Source: Sciscionella marina DSM 45152 (GTDB lineage: Bacteria > Actinomycetota > Actinomycetes > Mycobacteriales > Pseudonocardiaceae). From it: a stretch of 64,000 nt of DNA. The DNA lies in the NCBI RefSeq assembly GCF_000379465.1, contig NZ_KB905380.1, forward strand, positions 868,001 to 932,000, written 5' to 3'. Each line of letters opens with the position of its first letter. Positions within the stretch are counted from its first letter, which is position 1. Position numbers and translations under genes: made by a program. This document shows, in pieces, positions 1-13,855 of the stretch. The notes beneath the pieces are model-generated. The model was given only the letters and a program-made list of their open reading frames with translations. It was not told where the DNA came from and searched no databases.

Positions 1-650
1 ATGCGGCCACGGCCGGGGACGCGCTGGTGCGCAGGGAACTGTGCGCCGAGGCGATCCGGCTGGCCAGGGTGCTTGCCCGGCTGATGCCCGAGGAACCCGA
101 GGTGTCCGGACTGCTCGCGTTGATGTTGCTGCACGACGCGCGCCGGGCGACCCGGGTGGACGCCGATGGCGCACTGGTGCTGCTCGCGGATCAGGACCGG
201 ACGCGGTGGGACGCGGCCGAGATCGAGGAGGGCACTGCGCTGCTGGACGCGGCGCTGCGCAGGCGCAGCCCGGGCAGCTACCAGATCCAGGCGGCGATCG
301 CGGCCTGTCACGCCCAGGCCGCGCGCCCGGAGGACACGGACTGGGCCCAGATCGCCGCGCTGTACGGCACGCTGACCCGGCTGCACCCAGCCCCGGTCGT
401 GGAGCTCAACCGTGCGGTGGCGGTCGGCATGGCCGAGGGGCCGGCGGCCGGGCTCGCGATCGCCGATGCCCTCGCCGCCTCCGGAACGCTGTCCGGCTAC
501 CATCTGCTGCCCGCGACCAGGGCGGATTTCCTGCGCCGCCTTGGCCGCACCGAGGAGGCGGCGCAGGCCTATCGCGCCGCGCTCGGGCTTGCCGGGACCG
601 AGGCCGAGCGCGGCTATCTGCGCGGGCGGCTCACCGAGCTCGGCGGCTAG
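1..650 (+). CDS. ECF-type RNA polymerase sigma factor, C-terminal part (ECF42-like)
   Basis: The window opens inside this gene; the reading frame is already open at base 3 and no start is visible. The 215 or so residues present match the long C-terminal extension (DUF6596) of ECF42-type sigma factors: the stretch LCAEAIRLARVLARLMP, then LLALMLLHDARRATR and LLADQDRTRW, and later LNRAVAVGMAEGPAAGL, form TPR-like helices. The sigma2 and sigma4 DNA-binding domains must lie upstream. Family members usually sit beside a DGPF (YCII-related) gene, which would be off the window. It converges on gatB with only 9 bp between stops. Confidence 0.85.
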   Translation, partial: AATAGDALVRRELCAEAIRLARVLARLMPEEPEVSGLLALMLLHDARRATRVDADGALVLLADQDRTRWDAAEIEEGTALLDAALRRRSPGSYQIQAAIAACHAQAARPEDTDWAQIAALYGTLTRLHPAPVVELNRAVAVGMAEGPAAGLAIADALAASGTLSGYHLLPATRADFLRRLGRTEEAAQAYRAALGLAGTEAERGYLRGRLTELGG

Positions 651-659
651 TCCCGCTCA

Positions 660-2159
660 CTACCCGCCGCAGCGCTCCAGGATGAGTTCCCGGACCCGCT
701 TCGCGTCCGCCTGGCCGCTGGTGGCCTTCATGACCGCGCCGACGATCGCGCCCGCCGCGGCCACCTTCCCGCCGCGGATCTTCTCCGCGACATCCGGCTG
801 AGCGGCCAGCGCCTCGTCCACGGCGGCGGTGAGCGCGGAGTCATCGGAGACCACCTTGAGTCCGCGCGCCTCCACGACCGCGTCCGGTTCACCTTCCCCG
901 GCCAGTACCCCGTCCACGACCTGGCGGGCCAGTGCCGTGGTCAGTTCCCCGCCTGCGACAAGGGCGATCACCCGGGCCACGTGCTCCGGGGTGATGGGCA
1001 GCTCGGCGAGCTCGATCTCCCGGGTGTTGGCCTGCTGCAACAGGTAGGACACCCACCAGCCGCGCGCCGCCTCGGAATCCGCGCCCGCGGCAACGGTGGC
1101 CTCGACCAGTTCCACCGCGCCCGCGCTGACCAGGTCCCGCAATTCCTCATCGGAGAGCTTCCAGTCGGCCTGGATGCGCTTGCGGTGCTCGGCGGGCTTC
1201 TCCGGCAGCGTGGCACGCAGCCGCTCGACCCACGCGTGCGACGGCGCGATCGGCACCAGGTCCGGTTCCGGGAAGTAGCGGTAGTCCTCGCTGGTCTCCT
1301 TGCGCCGTCCCGCCGTCGTGGACCCGTCGGTCTCGTGGAAGTGCCGGGTCTCCTGGACGATCTCCCCGCCATCGGTGAGCACGGCGGCCTGGCGGCACAT
1401 CTCGAACCGGACCGCGCGCTGCACCGAACGCAGTGAGTTGACGTTCTTGGTCTCAGTCCGCGTACCGAAGGTCTCGGTGCCGAGCGGGCGCAGCGAAACG
1501 TTCGCATCGCAGCGCATGGAGCCCTGGTCCATGCGCACATCCGAGACTCCGAGCGAACGCACCAGATCGCGCAGCGCGGTGACATAGGCGCGCGCCACCT
1601 CGGGGGCCCGGGCACCGGCGCCCTCGATGGGCTTGGTGACGATCTCGATCAGCGGGACCCCGGAGCGGTTGTAGTCCAGCAGCGAGTGGTCGGCACCGTG
1701 GATCCGCCCGGTCGCGCCACCGACGTGCAGCATCTTGCCGGTGTCCTCTTCCATGTGCGCGCGCTCGATACCGATCCGCACGATCTCGCCTTCGGAGAGT
1801 TCCACATCCAGGTACCCGTCGAAGCAGATCGGCTCGTCGTACTGCGAGGTCTGGAAGTTCTTCGGCTGATCGGGATAGAAGTAGTTCTTGCGCGCGAACC
1901 GGCACCAGTCCGCGATCTCGCAGTTGAGCGCGAGACCGATGCGGATCGCCGACTCCACCCCGGCACCGTTGACCACCGGAAGCGAACCCGGCAGGCCGAG
2001 GCACACCGGGCACACCTGGGTGTTCGGCTCCGCCCCGAAGGCCGTCGAGCAGCCGCAGAACATCTTGGTCGCGGTGGACAATTCCACGTGCACCTCGAGC
2101 CCGAGCACCGGGTCGAAGCGTTCCAGGACCTCGTCGTAGTCCAGCAGGGTCGCCGTCAC
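660..2159 (-). CDS. gatB: Asp-tRNA(Asn)/Glu-tRNA(Gln) amidotransferase subunit B
   Basis: GatB is the kinase-like, tRNA-binding subunit of GatCAB, which converts Glu-tRNA(Gln) (and Asp-tRNA(Asn)) to the amidated form using ammonia made by GatA. The 499-residue length is typical. The N-terminus shows [20 protein letters not shown] and the zinc-site cysteines of [10 protein letters not shown] and [15 protein letters not shown]. The C-terminal YqeY-like tail ends in LILERCGG. The GTG start overlaps the stop of the small gene before it (GTGA), so translation is probably coupled. This housekeeping gene closes the gat operon. Confidence 0.98.
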   Translation of the reverse strand: MTATLLDYDEVLERFDPVLGLEVHVELSTATKMFCGCSTAFGAEPNTQVCPVCLGLPGSLPVVNGAGVESAIRIGLALNCEIADWCRFARKNYFYPDQPKNFQTSQYDEPICFDGYLDVELSEGEIVRIGIERAHMEEDTGKMLHVGGATGRIHGADHSLLDYNRSGVPLIEIVTKPIEGAGARAPEVARAYVTALRDLVRSLGVSDVRMDQGSMRCDANVSLRPLGTETFGTRTETKNVNSLRSVQRAVRFEMCRQAAVLTDGGEIVQETRHFHETDGSTTAGRRKETSEDYRYFPEPDLVPIAPSHAWVERLRATLPEKPAEHRKRIQADWKLSDEELRDLVSAGAVELVEATVAAGADSEAARGWWVSYLLQQANTREIELAELPITPEHVARVIALVAGGELTTALARQVVDGVLAGEGEPDAVVEARGLKVVSDDSALTAAVDEALAAQPDVAEKIRGGKVAAAGAIVGAVMKATSGQADAKRVRELILERCGG

Positions 2160-2353
2160 TGCCCCGGCTCCTTGTCACCCCGGAGGTCCCGCACCGCGAG
2201 CGCGCCGCCGGTCAGCACGACGGCGACCGTGGCAACGGCATTGGCGAGCAACAGCTTGTCGCCCTTGCCGCGGGTCGAGCGCACATCGTTGACCGCCTTG
2301 GCCGCGGCGAAGACCGAACCGATCAGTCCGATGAGTCCACGTGCCTTCTTCAC
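2156..2353 (-). CDS. Small hypothetical membrane protein between gatA and gatB
   Basis: A 65-residue protein with an N-terminal hydrophobic stretch ([15 protein letters not shown]) and a second one ([21 protein letters not shown]), separated by a charged loop with RSTRGKGDK. Two short membrane segments are likely. Its GTG start overlaps the gatA stop and its TGA overlaps the gatB GTG (GTGA at both ends), so it is translationally coupled in the middle of the gat operon. I do not recognise the family. The tight overlaps and the clean, non-random hydrophobic pattern argue that it is a real gene rather than a chance frame. Confidence 0.75.
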   Translation of the reverse strand: MKKARGLIGLIGSVFAAAKAVNDVRSTRGKGDKLLLANAVATVAVVLTGGALAVRDLRGDKEPGQ

Positions 2354-3852
2354 TGTTCGCCTCCAAGTTCGGGCACTCGGTTGATCAGCGGCTCGGTCGC
2401 CGATTCGTAGGCCGCGCCGACCCGGTACATCCGCTCATCGGCCAGCGCGGGTGCCATGATCTGCAACCCGACCGGTAGGCCGTCGTCCGGGCTGAGCCCG
2501 CACGGCACGCTCAGCGCGGCGGTGCCCGCCAGGTTCGCCGGGATGGTGCACAGGTCGGCGAGGTACATCGCCATCGGATCGTCCACCCGCTCGCCGATCT
2601 TGAACGCTGTGGTCGGAGTGGTCGGCGAGACGAGCACGTCGACCTGTTCGTAGGCGGCGGCGAAATCGCGCGCGATCAGGGTGCGCACCTTCTGCGCCTG
2701 GCCGTAGTAGGCGTCGTAGTAGCCCGAGGACAGCGCGAAGGTACCGAGCATGATGCGCCGCTTCACCTCGGGACCGAAACCCGCTTCCCTGGTGGCCGCC
2801 ATGACCTGCTCCGCGGAGGCGCCCCCGTCGTCGCCGGTGCGCAGCCCGTAGCGCATCGCGTCGAACCGCGCCAGGTTCGAGGAGGCCTCGCTCGGCGCGA
2901 TCAGGTAGTAGGCGGCGAGCGCGTACTGGAAATGCGGGCAGGACACCTCGACGACCTCGGCGCCGAGCGCGCGCAGCTGCTCGACGGCCGCGTCGAAGGC
3001 CGCGCTCACCCCGGACTGATAGCCCTCGCCGGCGAACTCCCGGACCACGCCGACCCGGGTCCCGGAAAGGTCACCCTTCGCGCCCGCACGGGCCGCCTCG
3101 ACCACCCGCGGCACCGGCGCCTCGATCGAGGTCGCGTCCGCCGGATCGTGCCCCGCGATCGCCTCGTGCAGCAGCGCGGCGTCCAGCACCGTGCGCGCGC
3201 ACGGCCCGCCCTGGTCCAGCGAGGAGGAGAAGGCGATCAGCCCGTAGCGGGAGACCCCGCCGTAGGTGGGCTTCGCCCCGACCGTCCCGGTCACCGCGCC
3301 GGGCTGGCGGATCGAGCCGCCCGTGTCGGTGCCGATGGCCAGCGGGGCCTCGAACGCGGCGAGCGAGGCCGAGGAGCCACCGCCGGAGCCGCCCGGAATG
3401 CGGTCCGGATCCCACGGGTTGCGGGTCGGTCCGTAGGCGGAGTTCTCCGTGGAGGAGCCCATCGCGAACTCGTCCATGTTCGTCTTGCCGAGGATCACCA
3501 CGCCCGCGGCACGCAACCGGGCGGCGACCGTCGAGTCGTACGGCGGCAGCCAGCCCTCGAGCATCTTGGAGCCGCAGGTGGTCGGGACATCCTTGGTGAC
3601 GAACACGTCCTTGAGCGCGAGCGGCACCCCGGCCAGCGGCGAGGCGGGCGCGGCACCCTTGTCGAGTTCGGCATCCACCGCTTCGGCCGCGGCGAGCGCA
3701 CCCTCGGTGTCCACGTGCAGGAAGGCGTGCACCCGGCCGTCGACCTGGGCGATGCGGTCCAGGTGCGCACGGGTGACCTGGGCCGAGGTGACCTCGCGGG
3801 AGTGGATCTTCTCCGCGAGCTCGGCCGCGGTGAGCCTGGTCAAGTCCGTCAC
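2350..3852 (-). CDS. gatA: Asp-tRNA(Asn)/Glu-tRNA(Gln) amidotransferase subunit A (amidase)
   Basis: GatA hydrolyses glutamine and passes ammonia to GatB. The 500-residue protein has the amidase signature: catalytic lysine in [11 protein letters not shown] near residue 80, the glycine/serine-rich loop [12 protein letters not shown] near 155, and the nucleophile region [12 protein letters not shown] near 175. The GTG start at 3852 overlaps the TGA of the short upstream insert and the stop overlaps the next start. In the usual gatC-gatA order, gatC and gatA would be directly joined; here a 159-bp repeat element separates them while coupling is kept. Confidence 0.98.
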   Translation of the reverse strand: MTDLTRLTAAELAEKIHSREVTSAQVTRAHLDRIAQVDGRVHAFLHVDTEGALAAAEAVDAELDKGAAPASPLAGVPLALKDVFVTKDVPTTCGSKMLEGWLPPYDSTVAARLRAAGVVILGKTNMDEFAMGSSTENSAYGPTRNPWDPDRIPGGSGGGSSASLAAFEAPLAIGTDTGGSIRQPGAVTGTVGAKPTYGGVSRYGLIAFSSSLDQGGPCARTVLDAALLHEAIAGHDPADATSIEAPVPRVVEAARAGAKGDLSGTRVGVVREFAGEGYQSGVSAAFDAAVEQLRALGAEVVEVSCPHFQYALAAYYLIAPSEASSNLARFDAMRYGLRTGDDGGASAEQVMAATREAGFGPEVKRRIMLGTFALSSGYYDAYYGQAQKVRTLIARDFAAAYEQVDVLVSPTTPTTAFKIGERVDDPMAMYLADLCTIPANLAGTAALSVPCGLSPDDGLPVGLQIMAPALADERMYRVGAAYESATEPLINRVPELGGEQ

Positions 3853-4007
3853 GCGTCCTCCTCGCTAGCGCTCGTCAGCCATGTGACGAGGATCGCTGTG
3901 TCCGATGGTGACCTTGCCAGCTCGGTCGCCGTCCCTTCCTCGCCAAGGCTCGTCAGGCCCGCGACCGGCGGTGCTGTGTCCCATGGTGACCTCGCCAGCT
4001 CGGTCAC
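3849..4007 (-). repeat. MIRU-like coding insert between gatC and gatA (two tandem units)
   Basis: Read on the minus strand, the spacer is an open frame of 52 codons that starts with GTGAC overlapping the gatC stop and ends in a TGA overlapping the gatA GTG. It is a tandem duplication of about 25 codons: [20 protein letters not shown] followed by TELARSPSDTAILVTWLTSA. The GTGACnGA at the left end copies the gatA start region, so the original junction was probably a simple GTGA overlap. The architecture matches mycobacterial interspersed repetitive units, which insert in DTGA stop/start overlaps. A functional peptide is possible but not indicated. Confidence 0.7.
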
Positions 4008-4303
4008 TGCTCCTCCCCCAGGATCCGCGGCACCCGGAATCGGCCCTGCTCGGCAGCGGGCGCGCCGGAGAGCGCCTGCTGCTGGCTCAGGCCCTCGCGC
4101 GGGGCGTCCTCGCGGAACACGTTCGTCAGCGGGACCGCGTGCGAGGTCGGCGGCACATCCGCCGCGGCGACCTCGCCGACGCTGGCCACGGAGCTGAGGA
4201 TCTGATCGAGCTGGCCCGCGAAGGTGTCCAACTCCTCGTCGGTCACCGCCAGCCTCGCCAGGCTTGCAAGGTGCGCGACCTCGTCGCGCGAAATACTGGG
4301 CAC
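4004..4303 (-). CDS. gatC: Asp-tRNA(Asn)/Glu-tRNA(Gln) amidotransferase subunit C
   Basis: GatC is the small linker that stabilises the GatA-GatB contact. The 99-residue product has the family pattern: [21 protein letters not shown] at the N-terminus, [17 protein letters not shown] in the middle, and the extended tail with RVPRIL. The start is GTG at 4303. It is the first gene of the leftward gat operon and diverges from the ACT-domain gene. A possible -10 hexamer on the minus strand is TAGACT (4351-4346), but no convincing -35 was seen. Confidence 0.95.
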   Translation of the reverse strand: MPSISRDEVAHLASLARLAVTDEELDTFAGQLDQILSSVASVGEVAAADVPPTSHAVPLTNVFREDAPREGLSQQQALSGAPAAEQGRFRVPRILGEEQ

Positions 4304-4466
4304 GCTGCCCCCACATCATCACCGGTCGGGTAAGGAACCGTGGAAAGTCTATTGCCGCACCTCCGCTGGCCCGCGACCGGCCTTGCCGTGCTTCTGCCAC
4401 AATGGTCCGCCGCGACAGCGGCGCGGGCGGCGAGGTTCCGCGCGGAACGGTCAGGAGGCCCGTGGC

Positions 4467-5120
4467 GTGTCGTACCTCATCCGGGTGCAGATCCCGGACA
4501 CACCGGGGACACTCGGTGCCGTGGCGAGCGCGCTCGGCACCGCAGGCGCGGACATTCTCTCCGTGGACATCGTGGAGCGCGGCGAAGGGGTCGCCGTGGA
4601 CGACCTCATCGTGGACCTGCCCGGCGGCAGGCTGCCCGATGTGCTGATCACCGCGGCCGAATCGATCGACGGCGTCCAGGTGGACGCGGTCCGCCCGTAC
4701 GCCGGTGTGCTGGACACCCACCGCGAACTCGGCCTCGTCGAGGACATCGCGGCACACCCGAAGACCGGTTTCGAACTGCTCGCCGACGGGGTGCCGAGGA
4801 TCGTGCGGGCCGGCTGGGCGCTGCTCGTGCGGGCCACCCCGGACGGCCCCACACGGGTCGCGGCGAGCACCGCCGCTCCCGAGACTCCCGCGGCCGAACT
4901 GCCCTGGCTGCCGCTGCCCAAGGCGCGGGTGCTCGAAGCCGAGGCCGACTGGGTTCCCGAGACCTGGCAGGAACTCGGCACCGAACTGGCGGCCACCCCA
5001 CTCGGCAAACCCGAGCTGGCGCTGCTGATCGGGCGCCCCGGCGGCCCCGCGTTCCGCACCGCGGAGGTGGCCAGGCTGGCCCACCTGGCCGGGATCGTGT
5101 CGATGGTGCTCGAGGACTGA
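4467..5120 (+). CDS. ACT domain-containing amino-acid-binding protein
   Basis: The 217-residue protein starts with an ACT domain, SYLIRVQIPDTPGTLGAVAS, followed by the expected alternating strand/helix pattern to about residue 75. The second half (VRAGWALLVRATP to the end) is a less defined domain seen in actinobacterial ACT proteins next to gatCAB. I chose the GTG at 4467 because AGGAGG lies 8 bp upstream and the ACT fold begins immediately; an open frame continues upstream but has no such support. ACT domains usually sense amino acids; the ligand is unknown. It is divergent from gatC. Confidence 0.85.
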   Translation: MSYLIRVQIPDTPGTLGAVASALGTAGADILSVDIVERGEGVAVDDLIVDLPGGRLPDVLITAAESIDGVQVDAVRPYAGVLDTHRELGLVEDIAAHPKTGFELLADGVPRIVRAGWALLVRATPDGPTRVAASTAAPETPAAELPWLPLPKARVLEAEADWVPETWQELGTELAATPLGKPELALLIGRPGGPAFRTAEVARLAHLAGIVSMVLED

Positions 5121-5124
5121 GAAC

Positions 5125-5772
5125 TCACGCTTTGTTCAGATAGGCCAGCACGGCAAGCACCCGGCGGTTGTTGTCGTCGTCATCGGTGATGCCGAGCCTG
5201 CCGAACAGCGCGGTGGTGTACTTGCTGATCGCACTGTCACTGAGAAACAGCCGCTTGCCGATGGCCTGATTGGACAGTCCCTCGGCCATCAGGGCGAGCA
5301 CGGAGTGTTCGCGTTCGGTGAGCCGTTCGATGCGCCGGTCCGTGGAACCGCTGGCGAGCAGTTTCGCGATCACCTCGGGGTCCATCGCGGTGCCACCACC
5401 GGCGACGCGTTCCAGTGCGTCGATGAACTGTTCGGCCTCGAACACGCTCTCCTTCAGGAAGTAGCCGATTCCCCCTGCCCCATCGGCGAGCAGTTCGCGC
5501 GCATACAGCTGTTCGACGTGCTGGGACAGGATCAGCACCGGCAGTCCCGGCCGGGCACGGCGGGCCGCAAGCGCCGCGCGCAGGCCCTCGTCGGACTGGT
5601 CCGGTGGCATGCGGACATCCACGACCGCGACATCCGGGCGATGGGTCAGCAGGGTCTGGAGTGTTTCCGGTCCGGTGCCCGCGGTGGCCACGACCTCGTG
5701 CCCGTACGCCTCGATGAGCCGCACCATGCCGTCCCGGAGCAGATAGAGGTCCTCGGCTACGACGATGCGCAC
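5125..5772 (-). CDS. LuxR-family two-component response regulator
   Basis: The 215-residue protein has a receiver domain (acidic ED at residues 7-8, phospho-accepting D52 in VAVVDVRMPP, conserved K in YFLKES near 109) and a C-terminal LuxR helix-turn-helix (LTEREHSVLALMAEGLSNQA). The GTG start at 5772 lies inside the 3' end of the histidine kinase gene, overlapping it by 16 bp, so the pair is co-translated. A short acidic run DDDDNN sits after the HTH. The target genes are unknown; the divergent acyltransferase gene is the nearest candidate. Confidence 0.93.
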   Translation of the reverse strand: MRIVVAEDLYLLRDGMVRLIEAYGHEVVATAGTGPETLQTLLTHRPDVAVVDVRMPPDQSDEGLRAALAARRARPGLPVLILSQHVEQLYARELLADGAGGIGYFLKESVFEAEQFIDALERVAGGGTAMDPEVIAKLLASGSTDRRIERLTEREHSVLALMAEGLSNQAIGKRLFLSDSAISKYTTALFGRLGITDDDDNNRRVLAVLAYLNKA

Positions 5773-7010
5773 GGCAGCACCATCCTCACGCGGGTCGGTC
5801 CGCCTTCCGGACTGGTGATCTCGCAACTGCCGTCGAAGACCGCGAGGCGGCGGCGTAGCCTCGCGAGTCCGCCCCCTTCGCGCATCGTAGCGCCACCCCG
5901 GCCGTCGTCGGTGACCTCGGCGATCACCCCGGTGTCGTCCCGCACGAGCGAGACTTCCACGAGGGTCGCCGCGGCGTGTTTGACCGCATTGGTGACCAGC
6001 TCGGCGATCCCGAAGTACAGGGCCGATTCGATCGGCGGGTCCAGGCGGCGGTCGAGATTCCCGCTCACGGTCACCTCGAGCGGACTGTCCAGGGCGAAGG
6101 CACGCACCGCGTCGAGCAGCCCGCGCTCGTTCAGCAGCGGCGGATTGATCCCCTTGATCAGCTCGCGCAGCTCGCTCAGCGAGGTGGCGGCGCCGGTCCG
6201 GGCGTCCCGCAGCATGGCCTTGGCACGCTCGGGATCGGTCTCCATCAATTTCTCCGCGGTCGCCAGGGACATGCCGAGCGCGACGAGCCGCGCCTGGGCC
6301 CCGTCGTGCAGATCTCGCTCGATCCGGCGGATCTCGGCGGCCTGCGCGACGGTGGTGTCCGCGCGCTGTGCGGTCAGTTCCGTGACCCGGTCGGCCATCG
6401 CCATCGCGGGCGAGGCGCGCAGAAAGCGGCCCGCCACCGGACCGAGCGGGCGCCAGGCATAGGGCGCACTGGCGAGCGCCACGACCACGCCGAGTGCCCC
6501 GATGATGGGCGAGAGCACGGCGAATCCGAGGACCGCGCAGGCGATCCCGGCCAGTGGCAGTGCCGCGGGCACCCCGATGGCGAACACGGCGATCCCGGTG
6601 AACCGCAGATCCCGCCAGTTCGCCGGATCCCGCCAGCGGATCCGCATTGCCTGGTCCTGCTTGGCCTCCCGGCTGGTGCGGGAATAGGAGTACCCGTTCC
6701 ACCAGTAACCGGTGGACAACTGGGTCACCGGTCCGGGCTGCCGGTATCCGCCGGGGAGCACGGTTCCGGTCCAGCGCGCCACGAGATGGCGGGTGATCCG
6801 GCAGACCGGGCGGACCAGCGCGAGGGTGCCGAGCACAGCCCACACCAACGGCGCGATCCACGACCACGGACCGCCTCCCCACCACCAGAACCAGATCCCC
6901 ACCGCGGCGGCCCAGACGGCCGGAGCCAGCATGCTGACGCCGAACACGACGCAGGCTCGCCAGAACCCCACTCCCGCGCTGGCCATCCAGGACACCAGGC
7001 CTCGCATCAT
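5757..7010 (-). CDS. Sensor histidine kinase (HisKA_3 type)
   Basis: A membrane sensor of about 417 residues. The N-terminal half has several hydrophobic segments, including WAAAVGIWFWWW and a pair around FAIGVPAALPLAGIACAVLG. The dimerisation/phosphoacceptor motif ERDLHDGAQARLVALGMSLA carries the phosphorylated histidine near residue 235. The ATPase domain ends with DDGRGGATMREGGGLARLRRR (G-boxes). I placed the start at the ATG-ATG pair (7010) just after GAGAGGGAGAG; an open frame runs 14 codons further up. It belongs with the overlapping response regulator. Confidence 0.9.
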   Translation of the reverse strand: MMRGLVSWMASAGVGFWRACVVFGVSMLAPAVWAAAVGIWFWWWGGGPWSWIAPLVWAVLGTLALVRPVCRITRHLVARWTGTVLPGGYRQPGPVTQLSTGYWWNGYSYSRTSREAKQDQAMRIRWRDPANWRDLRFTGIAVFAIGVPAALPLAGIACAVLGFAVLSPIIGALGVVVALASAPYAWRPLGPVAGRFLRASPAMAMADRVTELTAQRADTTVAQAAEIRRIERDLHDGAQARLVALGMSLATAEKLMETDPERAKAMLRDARTGAATSLSELRELIKGINPPLLNERGLLDAVRAFALDSPLEVTVSGNLDRRLDPPIESALYFGIAELVTNAVKHAAATLVEVSLVRDDTGVIAEVTDDGRGGATMREGGGLARLRRRLAVFDGSCEITSPEGGPTRVRMVLPCASS

Positions 7011-7161
7011 CTCTCCCTCTCCGGTACGGCTCGTGTGCTTCCCACTGTGCACCGCGCCGGACTCGATTCCCCGCGCTTCGGCACGGGAGTGGGCCTAGCC
7101 CCACCCCGCTGTGCGTTCAGGCCCATACCGGCCGGGCCCCGCGCTGCCTAGCTTCGATGCC

Positions 7162-8280
7162 ATGACGATCACCGATTCCCGTGACTCCACGCTTCCCGGT
7201 GCACCACCGCGCCGGCTGTGGTTCGCCGACAACCTGCGGATCCTGCTGACCTCGCTGGTGGTGTTGCATCATCTCGCGGTCACCTACAGCGGGCTCCCGC
7301 TCTGGTACTACACGGACCCGGGCGGTGCGGGCACACAGATCGGCTTCACGAGCTTCCTGCTCGTCGACCAGGCCTGGTTCATGGGTGCCTTCTTCCTGCT
7401 CTCCGGCTATTTCACGCCCGGCTCGTACGACCGTAAGGGACCGCGCGCTTTTCTGCGCGAGCGGCTGATCCGGCTCGGTATCCCGCTCGTGGTGTTCTAC
7501 TTCGTGCTCAATCCGCTCCTGTCCTTCGGCCACTACCACGGCGACGCGCTGCTCGAGGATTATCTGCACACGATCGGCAGCGGGCCGCTGTGGTTCGTGC
7601 TGGCACTGCTCGTGTTCGACGCGGCTTACGTCCTCTTCCGGCACCTGACCCGGAACCGCCGAGCGCGGACCCGGCGACCGCTCACCGTCCCCATGGTGGC
7701 CGGATTCGTGGTGGTGCTGGCCCTGCTGACCTACCTGCTGCGGATCCTGCTCCCGATCGGTTCCTGGGTGCCGATCGCCGATTTCCCCACGAGCGCCTAT
7801 CTTCCGCAGTACATCGGCTTTTTCGCGATGGGGATCGTGGCCTACCGCAACGGCTGGTTCCAGTCGATCACCGCGCGGATGGGCTGGACCGGGCTCGGTA
7901 TGGCACTCGGCGCCTGCGCGGTGTTCCTTCCGCTCGCCCTTTCCGCCGGGACCGAGGCGATGAACGGAAACGGCACGCTGGGCTCACTGTGCTATGCGCT
8001 GTGGGACTCCACCTTCGCGGTGGGTGTGGTGCTCGCTTTGCTGGCCCTGTTCGGCCGCACATTCGATGCCCAGGGCCGGTTCGGCCGGTACCTGTCCGGG
8101 CACGCGTTCACCGTCTACGTGATCCACGCGCTCGTGGTGACCGCGGCCGGATACGCACTCAGCGCGCTGGACCTGCCCGCCCTGGCGAAGTTCGCGATCG
8201 GCGCGGTGCTGGTGCTCCCGGCCTGTTTCCTGCTCGCCGGCCCGATCCGGCGACTGCCCGGCGTCCGCCGGGTGCTCTGA
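7162..8280 (+). CDS. Acyltransferase family 3 integral membrane protein
   Basis: A polytopic protein of 372 residues with the family-3 acyltransferase pattern: WFADNLRILLTSLVVLHHLAV with the HH pair in the first membrane segment, then about nine further hydrophobic segments. Members move acyl groups onto sugars, peptidoglycan or lipids at the membrane; the substrate is not predictable here. The start was set at the ATG before TITDSRD, where the conserved region begins. A TAGCTT hexamer about 7 bp before suggests a very short leader. It diverges from the two-component system and is followed by another membrane-protein gene. Confidence 0.85.
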   Translation: MTITDSRDSTLPGAPPRRLWFADNLRILLTSLVVLHHLAVTYSGLPLWYYTDPGGAGTQIGFTSFLLVDQAWFMGAFFLLSGYFTPGSYDRKGPRAFLRERLIRLGIPLVVFYFVLNPLLSFGHYHGDALLEDYLHTIGSGPLWFVLALLVFDAAYVLFRHLTRNRRARTRRPLTVPMVAGFVVVLALLTYLLRILLPIGSWVPIADFPTSAYLPQYIGFFAMGIVAYRNGWFQSITARMGWTGLGMALGACAVFLPLALSAGTEAMNGNGTLGSLCYALWDSTFAVGVVLALLALFGRTFDAQGRFGRYLSGHAFTVYVIHALVVTAAGYALSALDLPALAKFAIGAVLVLPACFLLAGPIRRLPGVRRVL

Positions 8281-8312
8281 CCCGACCCGAAAACCCTGAA
8301 GGAGAAACGAAA

Positions 8313-8774
8313 ATGACCACCGATCACGCGACCGAAACCACCCGCTTCGATCAACCCGGTGCCCGGCGGGCGTTCGGCACCGTGCGGTTCTTCCTCGCCG
8401 CCTACGCCGCGTTCAGCGCCGCGGTACTGCTCACGGTCCTCGTCCTCGCCCTCGCCGGGCACCCGGTGACCGCGTTCGTGTGGGGCCGTTCCGGCGGGGT
8501 GCTGGCCAGTGCCGCGGTGACCTACTGGCTGGCCGGGCGCGCCGCGCGGGGAGCCCGATGGGCCTACCGGCGGGTGCGCATCCTCACCGTCGTGGTGCCG
8601 ATCGCGATCCTGGCCATCGACCTGATCCCGGGCGCCCTTCCGCCGTGGTTCATCGGGTTGCAGGCGGTCTGTGCCCTCGCCGTGGCCGCTGCCGCGTTCC
8701 CCGCCAACGGCGCTACCTTGCGCGCCGCTTTCGGCCGCGGCACTTACCGGACCGAGGCGGGTTCCGCGCGGTAG
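8313..8774 (+). CDS. Small four-helix integral membrane protein
   Basis: A 153-residue protein with a soluble N-terminus (to about residue 25) and four hydrophobic segments, for example FFLAAYAAFSAAVLLTVLVL and ILTVVVPIAILAIDLIPGAL. The ATG at 8313 follows AAGGAGAAAC at proper distance. It lies 32 bp after the acyltransferase stop, so it is probably in the same transcript. No known domain was recognised. Its 3' end overlaps the convergent GNAT gene by 31 bp. Confidence 0.8.
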   Translation: MTTDHATETTRFDQPGARRAFGTVRFFLAAYAAFSAAVLLTVLVLALAGHPVTAFVWGRSGGVLASAAVTYWLAGRAARGARWAYRRVRILTVVVPIAILAIDLIPGALPPWFIGLQAVCALAVAAAAFPANGATLRAAFGRGTYRTEAGSAR

Positions 8775-9242
8775 ACGTGCAGCAGCACCGAAGGAATGGG
8801 CCGCCAGTCCCGCTCGGGAACGTGGCTGAACCCGATGCGGTCGTAGAGCCGGTGGGCGGCGTGCATGTATTCCGCGCTGGACAGCACGAGCGCGTCCAGG
8901 CCCTGCTCGCCGGCGCGGCGCAGCGCGTGCCGCACCAGAGCCTCGCCGATCCCACGGCCCCGGGCCGCCGGGGTCACGCCGAGCATCCGGAAATCCGCCT
9001 CCCCCGGCCCGGCGATCTCGGCGTACGAGCTGCCCGGTGGGCAGTAGGTCGCGGTGCCGAGCAGGGTCCCGTCCGCATCGACCGCCACATACAGTTCCGC
9101 CTCACGTGCCCGGTCCGCGGCGTCGAGCAGCACCGTGGCGTAGTCCGCCTCCGGCGCATCGAAGCCGTCCGCGGCATAGGCTTCGAGGGTCAGCTCCCCG
9201 ACCGCCGGGTACTCCCCGGGTTCGGCGAGCCGGATCGAACAG

Positions 9243-9250
<8 letters not shown>
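8744..9250 (-). CDS. GNAT-family N-acetyltransferase (tandem copy 1)
   Basis: A 168-residue GNAT enzyme. The acetyl-CoA-binding motif A is FRMLGVTPAARGRGIGEALV, with R-G-R-G-I-G typical of the family. I chose TTG at 9250 as start: the first residues ADCSIRLAEPGEYPAVGELT align directly with the neighbour's [20 protein letters not shown]. The TTGGCTGA at the junction makes an 8-bp overlap with the stop of the preceding gene. The two genes are clear tandem duplicates. The acetyl acceptor is unknown. Confidence 0.85.
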
Positions 9251-13792
<4,542 letters not shown>

Positions 13793-13855
13793 GACGTTCC
13801 CCTTCCGCAGCGTGGATTCCGCGCAGACTCTACGTGACCGGCCCGGGGCGCGCGG

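Noticed and set aside
5125-7104. 659-codon fusion of sensor and response regulator
   Set aside because: The kinase lies in another frame; only the C-terminal 215 codons are a real receiver-LuxR protein.
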